DNA from: Odobenus rosmarus divergens
Taxonomy: Eukaryota > Chordata > Mammalia > Carnivora > Odobenidae
Direction: 5' to 3'
Assembly: GCF_000321225.1 (NCBI RefSeq)
Contig: NW_004450402.1
Span: forward strand, 3,219,798 to 3,283,797
DNA length: 64,000 nucleotides
Below the pieces are notes generated by a model. It did not search any database. It was not told where the DNA came from and saw only the letters and a program-made list of their open reading frames with translations. Shown piece after piece: positions 56,440 to 64,000 of this stretch. Every line of letters begins with the position of its first letter. The first letter of the stretch is position 1. Made by a program: the position numbers and the translations under genes.

Positions 56440-57525
56440 GGATGAAGCGCCTCCTCTTTTCAAGTAACACACCCAATGGAAACTGCCTAATTCTTAAATC
56501 ATTCAACCTTTCTGAAATATATAGTTCCATTGACTACCCTCTTTTCTTTTTTCCTCATTCCGTGCCCCCCCCCCCTTTTTAGCGCCCTTTTCACTCCACA
56601 TTACTTGTCTAGCCACTCTTTCTCAGTCTCGTTTTGGGTACTCTTTTTCCTCTTTAAATATTGGTGCTCCTTGGGGTTCTATCCCCCTCCCTCCATTTTT
56701 TAAACGCTAAATATTCTGCTGATATCATTCACTCCTATGGTTTCAATCATAAACTGTATGCCACTTGTCCCCATGTCTTTTATTCACGTGACTATGAACA
56801 CTGCTCTTGAATTCTATAACCATTTAAGTAATTTCTATGTGATAGTCTCAATTTAGATGCTGCATGAGCACCTCAAACTCATTTCTAACACTGCTTTCAT
56901 AATCTCTCTCCAAATATCTTTCCATGTAACATTTCTCCCTCTGAACTACTCTATCTCAGCAGTTTGTCCATTTGTCCAAGTTGGAAACTGCACATCATTT
57001 TTGGATCTACTCCTTCATCACTCCCCACGCCCAATCAGGTTCTAAGTCTTGTTAATTAACAAGAAACTCTGTTTTTAAAATATAATTAAACCTGTTGGTT
57101 TTTTTTTTTTTTTTCTCACTCCCCATTTCCTACCATTTGCCATTATCCATGCCTCTGGAGCATTGAATGCTGAAGCTACATTATTTGCCATTCTCAGAAA
57201 ACAGCAGGCCCTTTTCATACTTTGAAAAACGCTTACTTATATTTTTCTCCCTTTTATGCTTGGAAAAATATTTCAATAATCAGCTATATTGTCACTGCTC
57301 TTGTGAACTTTGTGAAGTTTTCCTTGAGGTAAATTTGGTGGCTCCCCTACCCTCCCTCCTGTGTTACCATACAACTTTGCACCCACCTCTTCTCTAAATA
57401 TTTATCAGAAAGTTTGCAATTATTTGAGTATTTATCTCTCCTGCTAGATTGTGAGAGATTTGAGAAAAGAAAGCTTATCTTTGTTACAGTGAATTGGACA
57501 CTTTCTAATTTGAAGATACTTTTGC
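56440..57525 (+). mobile_element. Long L2 LINE copy
   Basis: L2 order is visible: 'tgctccttggggttctatcc', 'actcctatggtttcaatcat', 'gcatgagcacctcaaactca', 'ccaatcaggttctaagtctt' and a 3' part with 'ctctcctgctagattgtgag'. A poly-C run (56565-56576) and poly-T run (57101-57116) are embedded. Frames at 56857-57045 and 57167-57397 belong to this decayed LINE. Confidence 0.7.
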
Positions 57526-57529
57526 TAAA

Positions 57530-58590
57530 AGACCAGTTCACTAAATGGCCGTTTGCCAAATGATTGGATTTATCAAATTTATCAGTTTATTCCAAACAGT
57601 TGTAGTAGTTAAAGCTCTTTGGATGTTTAAGTTTGCTTTCCAATGAGGATATATGATTTTCTGGATATTAACTTTTTAACTTGTTATATCACCTGAGAAT
57701 CTGGCAAAAGGGTGAGGTTAGCAAAATAGAATCAGTACTTAATTAAAAAAAGTTTTTCAAAGGAAAGGCTGTTTTCCAACCCCTCCTTTTTTTTGTCCAT
57801 TTTATATGTAATGGGACTACTTGTCTACTTCTGAAATATTTTCAGTTATCTTTGAATGTCATTTTCTATTTCGGTATATTTTAAGCATTTTCCTAATTCT
57901 TTTGCCAATTCCTCAAATGGCATCCCAGCTTTCCTTTTATATGTCTAGCATTTAAAGTTTAAGATTAAATTAAACTTTAATGAAGATTAAACTTTAAATT
58001 TAACTCACAGGCACTAAAATAAATCAGAATTTTAAACTAGATTAAAATTTAATGAAATAAAATGTTTAAATTAAGTTAAATTTAGAATTACCATTTAAAT
58101 TCATCCAAAAGAATCAGAATTAGTTAAAAACATTACATCTCCATGAAACTAAAAATGTGATTCTGTCAAAGAACAATTAGGGTATCTTGACTTGGTTGGC
58201 TGGCAATTCGCAAGATGATCCACAAAAGCACAAAAAACAATGAAAAAAAATGACCACGATGGACCAAATCAAAAAGATGTTGAAGAAGAGTATAAAACAA
58301 GTTGATTAAAAATACTACAAATGATAATAGATGAATGCTGAAAGGTTGGCTCAATACAAAATGACATTTTAAAAAGGAGTAAAAACCAGTATAAACTGAG
58401 AATCCCCATAGGAAAAGTAAAATTATATTTGGTGCGTGTGAACTATTTCACATTCAGTCATCAAATCAAATATTCTTCTTAAAACCTATAAGATTATCTT
58501 TTGTCAAATCAACATATTTGATGGGTGGGTTGTCAGTGAATCGGACATTTGGTGAATTGAGTTTTAGTGAATTTGTCTGCTTGTTTGCCA
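57530..58590. mobile_element. Candidate ~1-kb DNA transposon with imperfect terminal inverted repeats
   Basis: The left end reads TTCACTAAA (57537-57545) then TTTGCCAAATG (57552-57562). The right end, reverse-complemented, reads TTCACTAAA (58571-58563) then TTCACCAAATG (58556-58546) with the same spacing of six. The interior is AT-rich and shows no transposase, and L2 sequence lies on both sides. This could be a non-autonomous DNA transposon; the family is not identified. Confidence 0.45.
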
Positions 58591-59572
58591 CCTGCAAACT
58601 TGCCTATGCTCTCAACCCCTTCTCCAATTTCCACAACTTTCTTGCGTTAACTAAAGTCTCTCTTCGTCTGACATCCTTAAGTGATGTCTGTTAATTCTTT
58701 TACAACCAACTTCTCGGGTCAGAGGTTTCTCATTTTCCCCCTCCTTTTTAAGCTCATTGTCTCTCGTCCTACCAATAGATTCTTGTCCTCCTCAAGGACA
58801 CTACAATATACTACTGTAAAAGCAGTCTATTACTTTGTTCCCTTAGGCCCTTGTTTCTTAATGTTTATTTTTCAATATTTAACATATTTGTAAAATACAA
58901 ACTGGATTGTGTCACTCTCTTGTTTAAAACTTTTTATAGGTTTCTATTACTCTTAAAGATCTAAATTCAGAATATGGCCCACATGTTCATGCACGTATTG
59001 GCCCCTCCATACCTTTTCGTGTTTCTTGGAGGACTTGCTCCTTTTTTGGGCTCCAGGCATTGACCTTTTCAGACCCGGGGATGTGCCACTCCACTGTCCA
59101 GCCTGGAGCCTTTGTCTGTGTATTTTCCTGTGCATGCCTCCTGCTACCTACCCAGGTGCCCTGTGTTATGAAATGCCTCTCTCTCTCTCTTTTTTTTAAC
59201 TAGGCTTTATTTTTTAGAGCAGTTTTAGGTTCACAGTGAAACTGAGTAGGAAGAACTCAGAGAGTTCTCATATACTTAGTGACCTCATGTGCATAGCCTC
59301 CAAGATGCTCTTCCATTTTTTAGCCTCCCCTCTGCTAGATATATTTCTATTATTATCAGTTCTCATAGAATCATATTTTCTTCAAACATCACTTCGAGAC
59401 TTTAATTTTTTAGTATGATTCTTTGTCGCTTGTCTTTTTTTCTCCACAAGACATAAACTCCATGAGGGCAAATATTGTTTATTATTGCTTATCATTCACT
59501 TCCCAAAATATAATCCTATGCCTGGCATATAGTAGATCTTCAAAAAACATCCATCATCGTGGGTGAATGACA
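58590..59572 (+). mobile_element. L2 LINE copy interrupted by an L1 fragment
   Basis: 'atactactgtaaaagcagtc', 'aactggattgtgtcactctc', 'ccaggcattgaccttttcag' and the 3' end 'ctccatgagggcaaatattg', 'ctatgcctggcatatagtag' are L2 in order. An antisense L1 3' piece interrupts it near 59190. Confidence 0.75.
59192..59290 (-). mobile_element. Antisense L1 3'-end fragment inside L2
   Basis: 'aactaggctttattttttag' followed by 'agcagttttaggttcacagt' and 'ctcatatacttagtgacctc' is the reverse complement of an older L1 3' end. Confidence 0.65.
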
Positions 59573-60880
59573 TAGGTCATATAATCCTTTATAGTCTAGG
59601 GGTAAAACACAGCTCTATATAATTACCATTATGGGATTTCAAAGACCTAAAATAAAAATTAACCATAATTTTGCTATTTCTTTCTATCTCAGACGAGTTC
59701 AGAGTTTGCATTTGTAATTATTCTTGTCCAGCAGCTCTTAAAAATTAGCCACAGATGTTATATTAACAGACATGTTAATGGAAATAAAATTATTTTATTA
59801 TGTATTAAATATAGCAATTCCTTTCTTCTTTGATTGTTTCTTTTCTGTTTTCAAACCTGAAGTGTTTGGTTTCAAACCTGTAAAAATTTGCTTGCTTTAC
59901 CTAAGAGGCACAGATCACCACAAGGGGGCAGGGGTAGACAAATATTCAGTTTTTTTGACTCAGAGTTCTGTATCACCAGAGTATTATTCTTTGACAGAGT
60001 AAATTTGAGCCATTATTTTCTGTATGAGGGTTTTTTTTTTTTTTTCATTTGCCATTCAATTTAAAATCTATAAGTACTATTACCCTTTCCATACAGTGTG
60101 TGTCTTTTAAAAGATGAACAGACCTCCACTACACAAATTGTAGGCATGAAATAACTTCTCTTCAGTACATTAAATCATTTTACAGAGTTGTAAGAATGAT
60201 ATGCCAGGCATAGTAGTAAATCGTTCATTGGTAATTTTATAGCTAGTTTCTATTCTGTTTTACCTTTAGCACCCCTCCCCCTCCCACCACTATCTCCCCC
60301 CACCCTTTCCCCCATACACACATAGAGGTTGAAAGGGGGAAAAAGATTTTGTGGGGTTTTTTGGGGGGATAATAATTTAGGGAATATTTAGGTATTTATT
60401 GCATAGAAGTAAGAAATTGAACATTTTCTGGGAATAAGTTTTCACAGTATAATTCGCTTTATTTTTCTTTCTTTTGTTCACTAAATACATATCCATCTTC
60501 TTCACTTTGTTTAAGAAAAACACAACCTGAGCTTTATGTGGCTAGCTTGACGTAGTTCTCCTAAACAGTTTGGGTAGAACTTTATGTAATGATCTAATTA
60601 CATGACTGACTTTATTTTATTGCTCATTCTGAAATTTAGTTCCCTACAAAAGAAGAGCTCATCAAATTTAGAGTTGAATTTTAAGAATGTTAAGTTTAAT
60701 GATAATGAAAACAAGATAATTTGCATGTGAGCAGCCTTGGTTAGGAGGAAGTTTAGAAGAGAAAGAGGGCTATTTAAGAGAAACTAATAGAAAGGAGACT
60801 TCGATTCAGACTGAGAACCACCAAAGAGCCCACAGGCAGGTTGGAGACCAGTCACCTAATTTTCCCAATTTTGATGTTTT
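59573..60880. other. Unique AT-rich sequence, no gene recognised
   Basis: About 1.3 kb without a named repeat. It includes a C-rich block near 60270-60315 and, near 60590-60730, homeodomain-type sites (CTAATTACATG) and an octamer motif ATTTGCAT at 60719-60726. Function not shown. Confidence 0.4.
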
Positions 60881-61016
60881 CTTTTTTTTTCTTTAAAGAT
60901 TTTATTTATTTATTTGACAGAGAGAGACAGTGAGAGAGGAAACACGAGCAGGGGGAGTGGGAGAGAAAGAAGCAGGCCTCCCGTGGAGCAGGGAGCCCGA
61001 TGCGGGGCTCGATCCC
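60881..61016 (-). mobile_element. SINEC, 5'-truncated
   Basis: Minus-strand tail and 3' half up to GGGGCTCGATCCC, after which the tRNA-like head is missing. No target-site duplication found, so truncation may be by insertion or later deletion. Confidence 0.9.
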
Positions 61017-61224
61017 ATTTGCCATCTTGGTGAGTTAGCCCAAACTGGTGACCAAGGTTGGATGGCTTTGGAGAATGTAATTTTGACTTGACTATGATAT
61101 GAAGATGTTAGTGGAACAGAATGTCCCTTCCCCCACTACACATGGTGACAGAATAATACCATTTAGTCTGAGGTGAGAAAATAAAGCAACTAAAAACTCT
61201 TATAATTCATTTAATCTTGGTCAG

Positions 61225-61372
61225 GCTGAATTAGAACATTCATCGACGAGCCCCATAAAAGAAGAGACATGTTTGTTTTGTTCATCACTCTATCTCTAGC
61301 GGTTAGCCAATGGTCTGACACACTCTAGGTATTCGGTAATATATGTTGATTGAATGAGTGAATAGTGAATAA
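61225..61372 (+). mobile_element. L2 3'-end fragment
   Basis: 'catcactctatctctagcgg', 'acactctaggtattcggtaa' and 'gattgaatgagtgaa' match the L2 3' end in sense. Confidence 0.65.
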
Positions 61373-61588
61373 TGGCAGATACCATATTTTATGTCACATG
61401 ATCGTCTTCATTAAATGAGGTAGTTTTTCACTCTAAGCTGGTAACTTCCAGAGAAGTAAAAGGGAGAGGTTTTTTTCAGAGGGTAATCCATGGCCTTTTG
61501 GAAGGTAGCAATGAAAAAATACAAGCAATAAAAGTTGGGAAACCTTCTGTGAGGGCCCTGTCTGGTCTATTTCACTTTAAATCATCAA

Positions 61589-61831
61589 AAAATCATACAA
61601 TTTATTTATTTATTTATTTATTTATTTATTAAAGATTTTATTTATTTATTTGACAGAAAGACAGCCAGAGAGGGAACACAAGCAGGGGGAGTGGGAAAGG
61701 GAGAAGCAGGCTTCCCGCCAAGCAGGGAGCCTGATGCGGGGTTTGATCCCAGGACCCTGAGATCATGACCTGAGCCGAAGGCAGTCACTAAACCAACTGA
61801 GCCACCCAGGCACCCCAAAATCATACAATTT
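61589..61831 (-). mobile_element. SINEC with perfect 15-bp target-site duplication and (TTTA)n tail
   Basis: Minus-strand body 61604-61816 with a tail expanded to (TTTA)7 before the usual T-A block. AAAATCATACAATTT is exact at 61589-61603 and 61817-61831. Confidence 0.96.
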
Positions 61832-62255
61832 GAAGAGTTTAGAACTGGAGATTTCTCATGAGTCAATCTGATACTATTAAATTGGACGTGAGATATTAGA
61901 CATTGGTACTCTTCTGAGACTCATCTTTGGGAATATTTAATTTAACTCTTGCATTTTTGAGGTGAAATATTGCAAAATCTTTCAAGGATATTTAATGTGA
62001 TTTTTATTTCTAAAGGCCAGTTAAGTCTCAGGTGAATTCCTTGTATTCACTGGTATCCTAAACTAAGCATAGAAGGCTCAAAACTGAAAATCTTATTATT
62101 CATGTGACCACAGTAAGTGTGAACAATTTTCAAGTTTAAAAATTTGTGTTATAGAAGCAGAGGGCCTCTGGGGCATCTGTCATTTGTTGACATGTTGAGG
62201 AAAAGGTTACAAAATGCTTCAGAGCTCAGCAACGGAATACATTAGCAAGGTCCTT
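61832..62255. other. No recognisable feature
   Basis: AT-rich unique sequence. Confidence 0.35.
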
Positions 62256-62257
62256 AG

Positions 62258-62490
62258 ATATTATCTGGGCCAGTACGGTCCAGTAGAACTTTTTGCCCTA
62301 ATGGCAATGCTATTTGTATTGTCCAGTACGTAGCCACTAGTTGTATGTGGCCATTGTGCACTTGAAATATGGTTAGTGCAACTGAGGAATTGAATATTTA
62401 ATTTTATTTAAAACTAGTAATTAAAATTTATACTTAAATACCACATGTGACTAGTGCTACTTTATTTGGATAGTGCAGGCCTAGAAGAAT
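62258..62490. mobile_element. Palindromic MITE-like repeat, family uncertain
   Basis: 'acgtagccactagttgtatg' and 'tggccattgtgcacttgaaa' in the left part pair roughly with 'accacatgtgactagtgcta' in the right part, the layout of a known mammalian palindromic repeat I cannot name. Old and non-coding. Confidence 0.6.
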
Positions 62491-62609
62491 AAATGCCTAC
62501 TTCAAGTGCTGTAAATTTTGAGATGAGATATTAAAAATTTTAACAAACAAGATATCAGACTAAAACTAATGGAGAACTCAAGAATGGTGACATGGGAATT
62601 TTAAAATGC

Positions 62610-62800
62610 AACAAGTTAAGCATCTACCAGGTACTTGACTCTTTGCCAGATAATTTTATATTTATTATCTCAGTGAATGCTTGTAAAGCTCTGCAAATAA
62701 AGATTTTATCTTTATTTTATAGGCAAAGGGCCAGATATTAAACCTTCCTTAGTGGAAATAGGATTAGAACTTACACCCATTTGTTTCAAAAGGCATGCTT
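62610..62800 (-). mobile_element. MIR SINE
   Basis: 'gcatctaccaggtacttgac', 'atattttatctttattttat'-like centre and 'ggaaataggattagaactta' fit reverse-complement MIR. Confidence 0.65.
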
Positions 62801-63706
62801 ATGTAATATTTGAGTGAGCCAAAGAAAACTACACAGATGTAATTGTGAATGTGTGTCCTAGGAGGCAAGGTCAGGGCTGGAATGAGTGTCACATCTAAAT
62901 ATTAGCCTAGAATTTCTCAAAATCCATTACTAAGGCTAGGATTGGTTTCTAATGGTGTAACAGGGTTGAAGATAAGGTTGGGTCAGATGGTTTGGGTTGG
63001 ATAGAAGAAGGATGCTCAGGTACATGAGCAACAATTGTTAGACTTGCTATTCCCATTAGCTCACGCTGACTATGGTAGCATCCTTGGCTATATTTTATGG
63101 TTAGATACTACTTTGATGTTATTTTTCTCTCTGATAATGCTCTGTGACTTGATTTTATCCTCATTCATCATATGACTTATACAATGTGTTATTCACCTGG
63201 TAAGTGTGAGTTGGGGCATTTCCTTGTCATTGTGTTGAGAAAGAGCTTCCTTATGGTGCAGAGGATGGAAATGAGCCTTTATGTGTTTTACGTCACTAAA
63301 CCTAATGTCTCTGGGTGCATATGTTTTCCTTAACACCTAAATCATCCTGTAGAAAAACGTATCTTGTATTCTTAGAATAAAAGGATAACAGCATTTTTCC
63401 TGCCTGGTCCTCAGAGTGTGTGCCACAAAAAAAAAAAAAAAAAAGATTCTGCACTAGCTTACATATTAAATGAAGGAGTCTACTTAAAGAAAGCTGAATA
63501 TCTCGGTTTAAGAAGTTGGCTTTCCCAGTGATTGAAATAAATTAGATATGAATGATGGCCAGGGTATCTATATAGGCTAGCCCTGTATCTTGCAATTCTG
63601 GGATTTTTTAAAACTAGAAATCCAATATTAGAATTCTTTGATAAAGTTTCAGATTGTGAGACAGCATTCACCAAATTTCTTTTGAATGGAAACTAAGGCA
63701 ATTTTG
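62801..63706. other. No recognisable feature
   Basis: Unique sequence with an A19 run at 63427-63445. No gene supported. Confidence 0.35.
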
Positions 63707-63779
63707 TGATTCCACTGGGAATTGCATCCAGGATCTTCTGTGTGTAAGGTAAATGTGCTAACCACTATACCATGGGACC
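63707..63779 (-). pseudogene. tRNA-Val (anticodon TAC) pseudogene
   Basis: 73 bases on the minus strand align end to end with mammalian tRNA-Val(TAC): start GGTCCCATGGTATAGTGG, loop CTTACAC with anticodon TAC (plus-strand 63744-63746), then GAAGATCCTGG and end CAGTGGAATCA. The A box (TGGTATAGTGG) is kept. The anticodon stem has two mismatches (A-C and C-A at its inner end), the acceptor stem one, and the T stem one. The B box is GATGCAATT where GTTCGAGCC is expected. Most changes are CpG-type transitions. No A-tail follows, so it is not a SINE head. It is a decayed tRNA gene copy, probably not functional. Confidence 0.85.
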
Positions 63780-64000
63780 TGAAAACGAGCATGAGATTCT
63801 GAGACAGGGTTATGTGGCCTAACTTGTTTATGATTGGGGCTGGGGCTCACCAAGTAGGACTATAAATGGCCGTGGATATCTTTGAGGTCCGAATACGAAT
63901 CTGTTGCAAGATGGGGGACTCTTTATAAGATTATCCGTTCATGGAAATAGTGGGCTTTGGAAGCAGTGTGTGAGCCCAGAAATGGGATATGAAAAGGAAA
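63780..64000. other. No recognisable feature
   Basis: Unique sequence to the end of the window. Confidence 0.35.

Noticed and set aside
1..64000. CRISPR arrays, operons, bacterial or phage genes
   Set aside because: No spaced direct repeats or dense coding; all repeat content is mammalian.

Overview
This is a mammalian nuclear DNA window from a caniform carnivore. The evidence is about 27 copies of the carnivore tRNA-Lys-derived SINE (SINEC type), recognised by the head GCGCCTGGGTGGCTCAG, a CT-rich middle and an AAATAAATAAAATCTT tail. The head and the 'CCCCCTGCTTGTGTTCCCTCTCTCGCTGTGTCTCTC' type of body (described, not quoted in full elsewhere) fit bear, seal or mustelid-type SINEs and not the canid-specific SINEC_Cf. 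The rest is AT-rich, CpG-depleted DNA with carnivore L1, ancient L1, L2, MIR, MLT1-type LTR and hAT/MER5-type fragments. The species cannot be fixed from the sequence alone.

I found no convincing protein-coding gene or exon. The longest reading frames (up to about 150 codons) fall on repeats or lack any recognisable protein family, so the window reads as intergenic DNA or a long intron. The only RNA-gene-like sequences are dead copies: a nearly full-length U6 snRNA copy joined to an L1 3' end (minus strand, 5703-5808) and a decayed tRNA-Val with anticodon TAC (minus strand, 63707-63779).

Layout. 1-4.3 kb: L2/MIR/LTR remnants and a rearranged SINE. 4.5-6.7 kb: an ancient L1 carrying a U6-L1 chimera and two nested SINEs. 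7-24 kb: scattered SINEs, several MIRs, MER5-type and other hAT-like elements, an MLT1-type LTR, and several very short L1 insertions between unique stretches. 24.6-26.4 kb: two antisense L1 insertions, the larger one split by a SINE and by a poly(A)-tailed copy of a cellular mRNA 3' end. 29-31 kb: an old antisense L1 with ORF2 remnants. 34.4-35.3 kb: a long L2. 39.6-40.9 kb: an antisense L1 with two nested SINEs. 41.7-42.05 kb: an MLT1 LTR. 43-44 kb and 50.5-52 kb: mostly unique sequence with some features of conserved non-coding DNA. 45.6-46.2 kb, 56.4-57.5 kb and 58.6-59.6 kb: L2 copies, the last two flanking a possible 1-kb DNA transposon. 59.6-64 kb: unique sequence, two SINEs, a palindromic MITE-like repeat and the tRNA relic.

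Nothing here acts as an operon or pathway. The biology is the record of L1-driven retrotransposition (SINEs, L1s, U6, mRNA ends) and later rearrangement. The most informative loci are the U6-L1 chimera with target-site duplications, a SINE whose 5' half and target-site duplication were inverted after insertion, and two small processed-RNA insertions. I did not see evidence of a new molecular system.
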